Shown: positions 1 through 7,364 of the stretch, piece by piece
Numbering within the stretch: position 1 is the first letter of the stretch
Layout of the letters: every line of letters starts with the position of its first letter
Assembly: GCF_039542035.1 (NCBI RefSeq)
Contig: NZ_BAABHJ010000027.1
Span: forward strand, 186,001-250,000
DNA length: 64,000 nucleotides
Source of the DNA: Actinoallomurus liliacearum
GTDB taxonomy: Bacteria > Actinomycetota > Actinomycetes > Streptosporangiales > Streptosporangiaceae
Direction of reading: 5' to 3'
Program-made: the position numbers and the translations under genes
The notes under the pieces: model-generated
Databases searched by the model: none
What the model was told of the DNA's origin: nothing
The model's input: the letters and a program-made list of their open reading frames with translations, nothing else

Positions 1-194
1 CGGCGGGCCCGCGCGGTCCGGCGGTGGCCAGGGCGCTCGGCCGGGAGCTGTTCCCCGCCCACGCCGCGACGCCGGCCACCGTACGAGCCGCCGAGGAGTG
101 CCTGGAGCACGCGGACCTGACGACCGCGCTGCGCCGGGCACTCGACGACGAGCTCGACGACCTGCGCCGCGCGCTGCGGGTACGCGGCGGCTGA
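1..194 (+). CDS. C-terminal fragment, possibly aminopeptidase N-like (ERAP1_C)
   Basis: The gene enters from outside the window and ends at TGA 192-194; the open frame reads from base 3. The 63 visible residues are Ala/Arg/Leu-rich and helical and end in ALRRALDDELDDLRRALRVR. This resembles the helical tail of actinobacterial PepN-type aminopeptidases, which finish with similar ALRR...DDL.RALR patterns. The zinc-binding catalytic part is not present here, so the assignment rests on the tail only and is tentative. It converges on the SRPBCC gene, with 19 bp between the stop codons. Confidence 0.45.
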   Translation, partial: AGPRGPAVARALGRELFPAHAATPATVRAAEECLEHADLTTALRRALDDELDDLRRALRVRGG

Positions 195-213
195 CCCGCA
201 GCGCGCGGATTCC

Positions 214-1215
214 CTACTCGTCCTTGGCGCCGGCGGTCTGCTTGGCCGTCGACCGCCGCGTGCCCGAAGAGGAGCCGGAACCGGAAGAGGAGGAGCCGGA
301 AGAGGAGGACTTCTTGGCGCCGGAGGACCGCCCGTTACCGGAGGACCGCCGGGTGCCCGAGGACTTCGTCCCGGAGGACTTGGCCGACGACTTGGTCTCG
401 GACGACTTGGTCGACGACTTCGCGGAGGACGACTTCTCGTCGCCGGACTTGGCCACCTCGCCGTCGTGGATCTCGCCGCGCCAGCCCTCGACGTCATCAT
501 CCGGGTGGAGCAGCGCCTGCGACATCACGTGCCGCCGGAAGTGCTTGAGCTCGAGCCGGGCCCGCCGTCCCTGCGCGCGCCAGAGGTTGCCGGTCTTCTC
601 CATGAAGCCCTGGGGGTGGTACTCGAGGACGAGCAGCACCCGGGTCAGGTCCGAGGAGAGCTCGTGGAAGGTCACCGCCCCGTCCACGTAGCCCTTCTGG
701 CCGGTGGAGCGCCAGACGATCCGCTCGTCGGGGACCTGCTCGACGATGGTCGACTCCCACGTGCGGGTGGACCAGAAGATCTTCGCCTTCCAGCGCAGCT
801 TCTCGTCGCCGAGCTGGTCGGTGCCCTGGACCTTCTTCATGAAGGTCGGGAAGTCCTGGAACCGCGTCCACCGGTCGTAGACCAGCTGCCGGGGCGCGCC
901 GATGTCGATCTCTTCGATGATGTTGGTGACCTTCACCTTGGCGGAACCGCCCTTGTCGTTCTTGTCGTTCTTGCCGAGCACCTGCCCACCGACCTCCTTC
1001 AACGCGGCGACGCCTCCGGCGACCGCCGCCTTCGCCGACGTCCCACCGGCCTTGCCGATGGACTTGGCCGCGCCGGACGCGACCTTCGGCCCCAGACCAC
1101 CGCCGCGCCGGGCCTCCTTGGCGACCGTCTTGACGGTGCTCTCGATCTGCTTCGTCACGGGCTTGGCGATGCCCGTCGCATGTTTCACCAGAAAGTTCCC
1201 CGGCCGCTCGGCCAT
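214..1215 (-). CDS. SRPBCC (START-like) domain protein of the gas-vesicle region
   Basis: 333 residues. Residues 1-90 are a basic, Ala/Gly/Lys-rich, probably helical region. Residues about 95-240 form an SRPBCC/polyketide-cyclase-like fold (IIEEIDIGAPRQLVYDRWTRFQDFPTFM, then W.ST..W.S.I.E..PDERIVWRS). From about 255 the tail is low-complexity Ser/Lys/Gly/Thr and is probably disordered. SRPBCC proteins bind hydrophobic ligands, and members of the family occur beside actinomycete gvp genes; a part in vesicle assembly or stress is inference. It is transcribed away from the small membrane-protein gene at 1454 and has its own promoter candidate at 1270-1294. The ATG at 1215 is preceded by GAGAGGG. 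Confidence 0.75.
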   Translation of the reverse strand: MAERPGNFLVKHATGIAKPVTKQIESTVKTVAKEARRGGGLGPKVASGAAKSIGKAGGTSAKAAVAGGVAALKEVGGQVLGKNDKNDKGGSAKVKVTNIIEEIDIGAPRQLVYDRWTRFQDFPTFMKKVQGTDQLGDEKLRWKAKIFWSTRTWESTIVEQVPDERIVWRSTGQKGYVDGAVTFHELSSDLTRVLLVLEYHPQGFMEKTGNLWRAQGRRARLELKHFRRHVMSQALLHPDDDVEGWRGEIHDGEVAKSGDEKSSSAKSSTKSSETKSSAKSSGTKSSGTRRSSGNGRSSGAKKSSSSGSSSSGSGSSSGTRRSTAKQTAGAKDE

Positions 1216-1269
1216 CTTCGTACCCTCTCGTTCGAATCCCTGCGTCTTTGCTTGCTTTGACCGGCTTGC

Positions 1270-1294
1270 TTACCCGGGAAAAGGCGACACATTC
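1270..1294 (-). promoter_or_regulatory. SigB-like promoter candidate for the SRPBCC gene
   Basis: Read on the minus strand: GAAT, 15 bases, GGGTAA. This fits the actinomycete stress-sigma pattern GNNT-N14-16-GGGTA. It would start transcription about 48 bases before the SRPBCC ATG. Single matches to so loose a pattern occur by chance; the weight comes from similar boxes in front of the two neighbouring units. Confidence 0.4.
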
Positions 1295-1384
1295 GCATTG
1301 GCCGCCGATCGTCGGCGCATCACGGCGAGCGCATCGCCGAACACGGCGCGTCAACGAATATCGGCAGTACGGCTACCTGCGGAG

Positions 1385-1408
1385 GAATAGGTCGCGCTGT
1401 CCGGGTAG
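1385..1408 (+). promoter_or_regulatory. SigB-like promoter candidate for the small membrane protein
   Basis: GAAT (1385-1388), 14 bases, GGGTAG (1403-1408), about 45 bases before the ATG at 1454. The predicted start site coincides with a perfect 10-bp palindrome GTTACGTAAC (1415-1424) that could be an operator. Confidence 0.35.
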
Positions 1409-1453
1409 GACGGTGTTACGTAACGGTTGTCCCCCGAATAGGAGAGGCGCTCC

Positions 1454-1744
1454 ATGCGCAAGAACATTGCCGGTGCGGCGGTGCACAAGACCGCCGAGTC
1501 CCGTCCGGACAAGAAGGTCACGCAATCCGCCGGCGCGCTGAAGAACGCGCCGAAGAAAGCGGCCCAGGAAACGGTGATGAAGGGTCTGCGAGCCCCGATC
1601 GTCGGGAAGGTGCTGCAGTCGTTCGCGCTGGCCCGGCTGATGCGGGTGCTGGGCGCGGTCATCCGCTTCATCGGGCCGCGCGCCCTGCCGGTGGCCCTCG
1701 TGGTCCTCGCGGGCTGGTTCGTCCGCCGCCTGCGGAGGAAGTGA
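1454..1744 (+). CDS. small basic membrane protein next to the gas-vesicle operon
   Basis: 96 residues, not recognised as a named family. The N-terminal 50 residues are Lys/Ala-rich (KNAPKKAAQETVMKGL). The C-terminal half holds hydrophobic stretches (LARLMRVLGAVIRFIG and ALPVALVVLAGWFV) ending in the basic anchor RRLRRK, so it is probably an inner-membrane protein with one or two spans. The start is set by GGAGAGG at 1441-1447, six bases before ATG. It converges on gvpK, and a 20-bp-stem terminator lies between them. Its place beside gvp genes and its shared promoter type suggest the same regulon, but its function is unknown. Confidence 0.7.
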   Translation: MRKNIAGAAVHKTAESRPDKKVTQSAGALKNAPKKAAQETVMKGLRAPIVGKVLQSFALARLMRVLGAVIRFIGPRALPVALVVLAGWFVRRLRRK

Positions 1745-1754
1745 CCCGCTCCGC

Positions 1755-1802
1755 CCGCCGGTGGGAGGGCGGCGCTCCCCGTCGCCGCCCTCCCACCGGC
1801 GG
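1755..1802. terminator. bidirectional terminator, 20-bp perfect stem
   Basis: The arms at 1755-1774 and 1783-1802 are exact inverted repeats around an 8-base loop. There is no T-tract, as is usual for actinomycete hairpin terminators. It sits between the convergent ends of the small membrane-protein gene and gvpK and probably serves both. Confidence 0.85.
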
Positions 1803-1854
1803 ACGCTTGTCGCGTGCGGCCCGGTCCGGCGCCGGACGGCCGGTGGCGGACCGC

Positions 1855-2145
1855 TCAGCCCTCGGGCAGGAGCGTCCCGAGCGGGCCCAGGTCGAGGTTG
1901 AGATCCTCGGCCGTCAGCCCGAAGTGGTCCTTCAGCCGCTCCATCGCCTCGTCGAGCCGCATCAGCGCCAGGCCGAGCTGCTCGACCTGTTCGTCGGTGA
2001 GGTTCTCGTCCTCCTCGACCCGCCGCAGGGCCTGCTTCTCCATCAGTTGCCGGATCAGCTCGATCACGGTGAGGACCAGCGCCGCGAGGTCGTGCTCCAC
2101 GGTCTCCGGGTCCGTCCGCAGTCGCTCAGTGAGGGACGATGTCAT
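1855..2145 (-). CDS. gvpK: gas vesicle protein GvpK
   Basis: 96 residues, close to the usual length of this family. The pattern VEHDLAALVLTVIELIRQLMEKQALRR...LGLALMRLDEAM..LKDHFGL is characteristic of GvpK, a small helical protein needed for gas-vesicle formation. It is the last gene of the gvp operon and overlaps gvpS by 20 bp, so translation is probably coupled. The ATG at 2145 has GAGAGGA upstream. A hairpin terminator follows. Confidence 0.92.
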   Translation of the reverse strand: MTSSLTERLRTDPETVEHDLAALVLTVIELIRQLMEKQALRRVEEDENLTDEQVEQLGLALMRLDEAMERLKDHFGLTAEDLNLDLGPLGTLLPEG

Positions 2146-2356
2146 CGCATTCCTCTCGCACGGCGGTGATCAGGGCTCGCAGCGACACCCGGACGAGATC
2201 GATCTCCGCGATCGAGATGACGAGGTCACCGGCGATCACGACGCCGCCCGCCAGGAGCCGGTCGAGCAGGTCGACGAGGGCGACGCGCTCGGACGGCAGG
2301 ACCCGTGGGTCCTGCCGTACAGCCACGGCGCGCTCGACGTCCTCCCCTACCGTCAT
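2126..2356 (-). CDS. gvpS: gas vesicle protein GvpS (GvpA/J family)
   Basis: 76 residues. The core VALVDLLDRLLAGGVVIAGDLVISIAEIDLVRVSLRALI matches the GvpA/GvpJ fold: helix, two beta strands, helix. It is the third family member here and lacks the charged tails of the other two, which fits the short actinomycete GvpS. Such minor homologues are thought to act at the vesicle tips or during nucleation. The ATG at 2356 overlaps the gvpL stop by 4 bp. A longer upstream reading in this frame is not needed. Confidence 0.88.
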   Translation of the reverse strand: MTVGEDVERAVAVRQDPRVLPSERVALVDLLDRLLAGGVVIAGDLVISIAEIDLVRVSLRALITAVREECDDIVPH

Positions 2357-3126
2357 GTCGCGTCCAGTTCGGTGAAGGAGTACGCGGGCCAGGGACCGGT
2401 GAGCTCGATCCGTACGCCGGGCATCCGGGTCGCCAGCCCGTCGGCCGCTGCGGCCAGGGCCTCGGTCTGATCCTCGTCGAGCAGATACGCCACGTTGAGG
2501 ATCATCGTGCCCTCGTGCCCGGACAGACGGGGGTCCTGCGGCGGATGCTGCCGGCTCGCCACCGCGTGTTCGGACAGGGTGGTGTGGATCTCCTGGGCCT
2601 GCTCGGCCAGCCGCCGGGACGCATCCTCCCGGCTCTGCCGCTGGACCCGCCGGCGTCGTAGGTAGGCCATGCCGGGACGCTCGTCCGCGGCGTCGTCCGC
2701 GTCGGGCGTCTCCCGCGCCGCCGAGTCCGCGGTCCCGTACGCCTTGACGCCCCACTCGACCCGGCCGACGACGCGCCCGAGGACCTCGGTGAGCTCGTCC
2801 CGCCGGTCCCGCAGCAGCTCCCGGACGCGGTCGTCGTCCCGGTAGACCGTCGCGATCCGCACGGGGGCGGTGGGCGCCGACCGCGCCACCGTGTCGACGA
2901 CGTCGTGGTGGGCCCGCGCCGTCGCCTCCAGCCACTGCAGGTTCTCCAGGTTGCGCCGCAGCCCCGCCTCCCCGAACTCCTCCAGGTCGACGGTGCTCAC
3001 GAGCGCCGTGAACGCGCCGTCCGCGACGGCGCGCACGGGCGTGCCGGCCACTCCGGAGAGGTCGCGGACGGCGTCGGGAGCAGGGTCCTGCGCCACTCCG
3101 TACAGGTAGACGCCGACGTCAGCCAC
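2353..3126 (-). CDS. gvpL: gas vesicle protein GvpL (GvpL/F family)
   Basis: 257 residues from a GTG start. It opens with the GvpL/F signature GVYLYGVA and closes with MILNVAYLLDEDQ..ALAAAADGLATRMPGVRIELTGPWPAYSF, the conserved C-terminal half of the family. GvpL/F proteins are accessory proteins of vesicle assembly. The GTG at 3126 lies inside the last codons of gvpJ (8-bp overlap); the longer reading upstream would run out of frame through gvpJ and is rejected. It is the second L/F paralogue of the operon. Confidence 0.9.
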   Translation of the reverse strand: MADVGVYLYGVAQDPAPDAVRDLSGVAGTPVRAVADGAFTALVSTVDLEEFGEAGLRRNLENLQWLEATARAHHDVVDTVARSAPTAPVRIATVYRDDDRVRELLRDRRDELTEVLGRVVGRVEWGVKAYGTADSAARETPDADDAADERPGMAYLRRRRVQRQSREDASRRLAEQAQEIHTTLSEHAVASRQHPPQDPRLSGHEGTMILNVAYLLDEDQTEALAAAADGLATRMPGVRIELTGPWPAYSFTELDAT

Positions 3127-3598
3127 GATCCGCCTCCGCGTCCTCGCCCGTCGTCCGGCTCCGGCCTCTCCTGGTCGTCTTGCGACCGCCCGCCGTGGTC
3201 TTGCGCGAACCGCCGGTGGTCTTGCGGCCGCCGGACGACTCCAGGGCGGGGGCCTCCTCGTCAGCGGACGCGCCGTCGCCGCCCTCGAGGGCGGCGAGGC
3301 GCTCACGCAGCCGGCGGTTCTCCTCGAGCACCTCGCTCTGCTTGCCCGAGAGCGTCGGGTCGTGCTCCCACCAGTCGATCCCCATCTCCTTCGCACGGTC
3401 CACGGACGCGACCAGCAGCCGGATCTTGATCGTGAGCAGCTCGATGTCGAGCAGGTTCACGCGGATGTCGCCGACGACGACGATCCCCTTGTCGAGGATC
3501 CGCTCGAGGATGTCGGCGAGGTTGGCCGACGACGGCCCGCTCCCGCTCCGCTGGGGAGCGGCGGAGCGGGAGTCGCCGGCCCATGTGACTTCGGTCAT
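3119..3598 (-). CDS. gvpJ: gas vesicle protein GvpJ (GvpA/J family)
   Basis: 159 residues. Residues about 26-75 are the GvpA/J core (LADILERILDKGIVVVGDI then LLDIELLTIKIRLLVASVD), followed by AKEMGIDWWEHDP, typical of GvpJ. Residues 85-110 form an acidic/Leu segment (LEENRRLRERLAALEGG) that could be a short coiled coil. The last 40 residues are Arg/Thr/Gly-rich with repeated GGRKTT units. The ATG overlaps the gvpO stop by 4 bp. It is probably a minor vesicle-shell or tip protein. Confidence 0.9.
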   Translation of the reverse strand: MTEVTWAGDSRSAAPQRSGSGPSSANLADILERILDKGIVVVGDIRVNLLDIELLTIKIRLLVASVDRAKEMGIDWWEHDPTLSGKQSEVLEENRRLRERLAALEGGDGASADEEAPALESSGGRKTTGGSRKTTAGGRKTTRRGRSRTTGEDAEADRG

Positions 3599-3972
3599 CT
3601 CTTGTCCCTATCGAACCGACCGCGGAAGTAGCGGTCGGTCCTCCGGTATGAGAGCAGGTTGCCCTCGTCGTCGAGTTCCGCCTCGTACACGGCGAGGATG
3701 TCGTTGGTGTCCGGGATGCGGCCGGACTCCACGACCTCCACGCCGACCCTCCAGCCGTCGTCGGTCCGTTCCAGCGCGATCACGCCCTCGCTGTCCCGGC
3801 CCGTCATCTCGGCGACGTGCTCGACGGCCTTCCGGGCTATCTCCTCCGGGGAGAGGCCGTCCCTGCCCCGGCCGTTCTCACTCCGGCCGTTCTCACTCTG
3901 GCCGCCTTTCCTCTGGCCGCCTTGGTTCTGGGCGCTTCTGCTCTGGGTGCTTCTGCTCTGGGCCACGGTCAC
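3595..3972 (-). CDS. gvpO: gas vesicle protein GvpO with repeat-built N-terminus
   Basis: 125 residues. Residues about 38-122 are the GvpO domain (SPEEIARKAVEHVAEMTGR...W.V.VEVVESGRIPDTNDILAVYE.ELD..GNL.SYRRT.RYFRGR). Residues 1-37 are Gln/Ser/Gly/Asn/Arg-rich and are made of tandem five-codon duplications: 15-bp units at 3868-3882/3883-3897 and 3932-3946/3947-3961. GvpO is an accessory protein found in actinomycete and haloarchaeal clusters. It abuts gvpG with no gap. Confidence 0.9.
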   Translation of the reverse strand: MTVAQSRSTQSRSAQNQGGQRKGGQSENGRSENGRGRDGLSPEEIARKAVEHVAEMTGRDSEGVIALERTDDGWRVGVEVVESGRIPDTNDILAVYEAELDDEGNLLSYRRTDRYFRGRFDRDKR

Positions 3973-4209
3973 CTACCTCCGGCGGGACCCCTCTGCCAGC
4001 AGGTTCACCAGTTCGTCCTCCTGGCGGGCGGCCTCTTCCTCGCTGATCTCGCCAGCGTCACGGGCCTCGGCCACCTCTTCCAGGAGGCGGACGATGCGCT
4101 GGGGGTCGTACAGCTGGCGTTCGGCCTGTTCCTGTACCTGTTCGGCAAGCCATACGACCCCCCGTACCGGAGCCAGCGGCAACAGCACCAGCCCGGTGAA
4201 GAGTCCCAT
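3973..4209 (-). CDS. gvpG: gas vesicle protein GvpG
   Basis: 78 residues, normal for GvpG. It starts MGLFTGLVLLPLAPVRGVVWLAEQVQEQAERQLYD, the conserved family start, followed by an acidic helix (RIVRLLEEVAEARDAGEISEEEAARQEDELVNLL). GvpG is an accessory assembly protein that works with GvpF/L-type proteins. One base separates it from gvpF and none from gvpO. Confidence 0.92.
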   Translation of the reverse strand: MGLFTGLVLLPLAPVRGVVWLAEQVQEQAERQLYDPQRIVRLLEEVAEARDAGEISEEEAARQEDELVNLLAEGSRRR

Positions 4210-4210
4210 G

Positions 4211-4948
4211 TCAGCTCTCCTGGCCCACGAAGTCGTAGGGCGGCAGGGGGCCGGCGACGCGGACGCGGATGCGTCCCTCGTTGTCCTTGCCGACCTCGTC
4301 GACGAGCTTCTGGAACGCCTCGCGCTCCTTCCGGTCGATCAGGAAGCCGGCGTCGAGCACGTCGTCCTCGCGGGACAGCTCGCGCTGCGCGACCGCCGTC
4401 GCCCGGGGCGCCAGGGCGTCGAGCAGGCCCTGCCCGTCGTTCTGCCGGCGGCGGGTGAAGGCCTGCGCGATGAGCTCGCCGAGCCGTACCCGGTCGTAGT
4501 AGGCCGCGTCCTCGGGCAGCTCGCGGACCCGCTGGTTGAGCTCGGCGATCTCCGGCTCCTCCTGGACCATCTCGCGCAGCACGGCGTCCTCCTCGTACCG
4601 CGCCTTGATCCGCACCTCGACCTGCCCGCGCAGGGGTTCGAGCTGCTCGACGAACGTGTCCTCGTGGGGGCTCAGGAGCTCCTCGACGACCGCGTCCCGG
4701 TCCGCCAGCGCGCCGCCGAAGCGGAAGGGCAGGATGGTCCCGCCGGCCTCGACGATCGCTTGGAGGACGCCCTGATGGGCCATGAGGTCGTCACGCGTGC
4801 CGAGGGGCCGGTCGGCGGCCAGGTCGCTCACCAGGGCGGCGCAGCGTCCGTGGGCGACCAGGGACACCTCCTGGCCGTCGATCCCCTTCAGCGTCTCGGG
4901 GATCTCCACGTCGGCGTCGGTGACGCCGTAGACGTACTGCACGGTCAC
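4211..4948 (-). CDS. gvpF: gas vesicle protein GvpF (GvpL/F family)
   Basis: 245 residues, usual length. It begins VQYVYGVTDADVE and contains the conserved central ILPFRFGGALADRDAVVEEL and the C-terminal VLDAGFLIDRKEREAFQKLVDEV..RI.VR.AGPLPPYDFV. GvpF is an accessory assembly protein. It is translationally coupled to gvpA (ATGA overlap at 4945-4948). It differs clearly from GvpL in this operon, so the two are old paralogues rather than a recent duplication. Confidence 0.92.
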   Translation of the reverse strand: MTVQYVYGVTDADVEIPETLKGIDGQEVSLVAHGRCAALVSDLAADRPLGTRDDLMAHQGVLQAIVEAGGTILPFRFGGALADRDAVVEELLSPHEDTFVEQLEPLRGQVEVRIKARYEEDAVLREMVQEEPEIAELNQRVRELPEDAAYYDRVRLGELIAQAFTRRRQNDGQGLLDALAPRATAVAQRELSREDDVLDAGFLIDRKEREAFQKLVDEVGKDNEGRIRVRVAGPLPPYDFVGQES

Positions 4949-5370
4949 TGCTCCTCCTCGTCGTCTTCGTCCTTCTTCCTACGGGATCCGGCCTTCTCCT
5001 TGTCCTGGCCCCGGCCGAGGGAGTCGCGGAGCGTCTCACCGGCGCCCTGCAGCGCGCCCCTGGTCTTGCGCTTGGCGCCGCTCTCCGTCATCTGGCCGAT
5101 CATCTGGGGGAGGCCCGCGCTGGAGCCGTCGTTGGCGATGTCGAGACGGTTGCAGGCCTCGGCGAAGCGCAGATAGGTGTCGACGCTCGCGATGACGACC
5201 CGCGCGTCGATGCGGAGGATCTCGATGCCGATGAGGGACACCCGGACGAAGGCGTCGATGACGAGGCCCTTGTCGAGGATCAGCTCGACGACGTCGGCGA
5301 GACCGCCGCCGCCACCACCGGAGGACTGTTGTACCGGAGCGCCACGCTGGGCTATCTGCCCGCTGCCCAT
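4945..5370 (-). CDS. gvpA: major gas vesicle structural protein GvpA, long-tailed
   Basis: 141 residues. Residues 23-78 are the canonical GvpA core (LADVVELILDKGLVIDAFVRVSLIGIEILRIDARVVIASVDTYL split over two lines in the family: helix 1, amphipathic hairpin, helix 2). After DTYLRFAEACNRLDI comes an extra tail of about 55 residues, Gly/Lys/Arg then Asp/Glu-rich (KKDEDDEEEQ). Classical GvpA is only about 70 residues. It is first in the operon, which fits the main shell protein. The ATG at 5370 is preceded by AAAGGA. Confidence 0.9.
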   Translation of the reverse strand: MGSGQIAQRGAPVQQSSGGGGGGLADVVELILDKGLVIDAFVRVSLIGIEILRIDARVVIASVDTYLRFAEACNRLDIANDGSSAGLPQMIGQMTESGAKRKTRGALQGAGETLRDSLGRGQDKEKAGSRRKKDEDDEEEQ

Positions 5371-5717
5371 GGTTCATTCCTTTCTTCGACGGTCCGGCCG
5401 GAACCGGTACCCGCGGTTCGGCCGGTGGTCCAGCGGCTACCCGCACAAATCGCCTCCAAACAGACATGGGCTCTGCGGCGTCCGTAACCAACGTCCGAGG
5501 TCACCGGCATATCCCCGCCGTGCTCGACGGAGCGAGAGCGACCCCGTACGAGGCGTAGAAATAGAGGCCGGAAAACCACGGAAATGTCACTCAGCGTTGA
5601 CAGGCGGGCACGATCCGGCAGATCTTCCGGTTCTCGTGAATACCGGTGGGTTCCGCTGCGGCGGCGGCTCGGGAGAAGATGCCGGACAGTGCTCGCCATT
5701 CTCGGATGGAGTGACGG
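5371..5717. other. intergenic region between divergent gvp operon and uxaA-like gene
   Basis: 347 bases without a supported gene. The gvp-proximal third holds the promoter candidate at 5437-5461. A TTGACA hexamer at 5597-5602 could be a -35 box for the plus-strand gene, but no good -10 follows at 17-18 bases. I see no further structure. Confidence 0.5.
5437..5461 (-). promoter_or_regulatory. SigB-like promoter candidate for the gvp operon
   Basis: On the minus strand: GTTT, 15 bases, GGGTAG, about 65 bases before the gvpA ATG. It is a good match to the GTTT-N14/15-GGGTAT form used by SigB-type stress sigma factors of actinomycetes, with one mismatch at the last position. No other promoter is apparent for the eight-gene operon. 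Confidence 0.5.
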
Positions 5718-7250
5718 ATGACCGCCCTGCTGATCCTGCACCAGGACGACGACGTGGCACTGGCCACCGAGGATCTCGCGGCCGGCACGCCGGTCCGCGC
5801 CGGACTGGTCACCCGGGACGGCGTGCCGCGCGGCCACAAGGTCGCCCTGCGCGACCTGCCCGCCGAAGCCCAGGTGCGCAAGTACGGCCAGGTCATCGGC
5901 TTCACGACGCGCCCGGTGGCCGCCGGGGAGCACGTGCACACCCACAATCTCGGCTTCCAGATGTTCGACCGGGAGTACGAGCACGGCGTCGCGGTCCGGC
6001 CGCCGGAGACGCTGCCCGCCGCGGAGCGGGCGACCTTCGACGGGATCCTCCGGCCCGATGGCCGGGTCGCCACCCGCAACCACATCGGGATCCTCGCCAC
6101 GGCGGACCACGCGGTCGCGACCGCCCGGCGGATCGCCGAGCGGTTCCGCCGGCAGGAGGGGCTGCCCGGCCCCCTGGACGCCTACCCGGCGGTGGACGGG
6201 GTGGTGGCGCTGCCCCACGGCCTCGGACGCGGGACGGCCGGTGCGGGCGGCGAGGAGGCCGCCGTGCTGCGGCGCACCCTCACCGGGTACGCGCGCCATC
6301 CGAACTTCGCCGGCTTCCTCGTGCTCGGCCCCGGCGGCGAGCTCGACGAGGTCCGGTCCCTCGCCGAGGAGTGGGGGATCGGCGCGGACACGCCCGTGGT
6401 GCCGATGGCGGTCCAGGAGCTCGGCGGCACCCGGGCGGCGGTCGCCGAAGGGGTCGCCCGGATCAAGAAGCTGCTGCCCGCCGCGAACGCCGTGCGCCGG
6501 CGGCCCGTGCCCGCCTCCGAGCTCATCCTGGCGATGGAGTGCGGCGGCTCGGACGGCTACTCCGGCATCACCGCGAACCCGGCCCTCGGCGCGGCCGCGG
6601 ACCTGCTCATCCGGCACGGCGGCACGGCGGTGTTCGGTGAGACGCCGGAGATCTACGGCGCCGAGCACCTGCTCGTCCGGCGGGCGGTCAGCCGGGAGGT
6701 CGGGGAAAAGCTCGTCCGCCGGATCCGCTGGTGGGAGGAGTACACCGCCGGGCACGGCGGCTCCATGGACAACAACCCCTCCCCCGGCAACAAGGCCGGC
6801 GGCCTGACCACCATCCTGGAGAAGTCGCTGGGCGCGGCCGCCAAGGGCGGTCAGTCCAACCTGGCCGACGTCGTGGAGTACGCCGAGCCCGTCACCGCCA
6901 AGGGCCTGGTGTTCATGGACACGCCGGGCTACGACCCGGTCAACGCGACCGGGATGGTGGCCGGCGGCGCGCACGTCCTGTGCTTCACGACGGGCCGCGG
7001 GTCGGTGTTCGGGTGCAAGCCGACGCCCAGCCTCAAGCTCGCGACGAACACGCCGCTGTACGAGCGGATGACCGACGACATGGACATCAACTGCGGCCTC
7101 ATCGCCGACGGCGAGTGCGACGTCGCCGAGATGGGCCGGCGGATCTTCGGCCTCATCCTGGACACCGCGTCCGGCCGCCGCACGCGCAGTGAGGAGCTCG
7201 GCTTCGGCGATGAGGAGTTCGTGCCCTGGCGGCTCGGCGCGGTGATGTGA
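5718..7250 (+). CDS. UxaA/GarD-family dehydratase (altronate dehydratase-like)
   Basis: 510 residues. Residues 1-90 are an SAF-like domain (ILHQDDDVALATEDLAAG...GHKVALRDLPAEA, HNLGF). The remainder is the UxaA/GarD catalytic part, with MECGGSDGYSGITANPALG, IYGAEHLL, DNNPSPGNKAGGLTTILEKSLG and CFTTGRGSVFGCKPTP as the conserved blocks. The family removes water from sugar acids such as altronate or galactarate, using a metal. No sugar-acid transporter or regulator lies beside it, so the substrate cannot be named. The ATG is preceded by GGAG at a six-base spacing. Confidence 0.85.
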   Translation: MTALLILHQDDDVALATEDLAAGTPVRAGLVTRDGVPRGHKVALRDLPAEAQVRKYGQVIGFTTRPVAAGEHVHTHNLGFQMFDREYEHGVAVRPPETLPAAERATFDGILRPDGRVATRNHIGILATADHAVATARRIAERFRRQEGLPGPLDAYPAVDGVVALPHGLGRGTAGAGGEEAAVLRRTLTGYARHPNFAGFLVLGPGGELDEVRSLAEEWGIGADTPVVPMAVQELGGTRAAVAEGVARIKKLLPAANAVRRRPVPASELILAMECGGSDGYSGITANPALGAAADLLIRHGGTAVFGETPEIYGAEHLLVRRAVSREVGEKLVRRIRWWEEYTAGHGGSMDNNPSPGNKAGGLTTILEKSLGAAAKGGQSNLADVVEYAEPVTAKGLVFMDTPGYDPVNATGMVAGGAHVLCFTTGRGSVFGCKPTPSLKLATNTPLYERMTDDMDINCGLIADGECDVAEMGRRIFGLILDTASGRRTRSEELGFGDEEFVPWRLGAVM

Positions 7251-7364
7251 CGCGACCGAGGTCAGGTCTCGTTTTCGCCACTGATCGCGAAAGCACCTTG
7301 GTGCGCTCTTTACCTTTTCTGTACCTTTGCTCCCTCGATCGACCGTGTTACGAGACGGGGACAG

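Noticed and set aside
98..1260. Long plus-strand open frames opposite the SRPBCC gene
   Set aside because: They are Pro/Arg/Glu-rich antisense shadows without family motifs; the minus-strand frame has a recognisable domain and ribosome site.
5177..6640. 487-codon plus-strand frame
   Set aside because: It overlaps the start of gvpA and the uxaA-like gene out of frame and has shadow-type composition.
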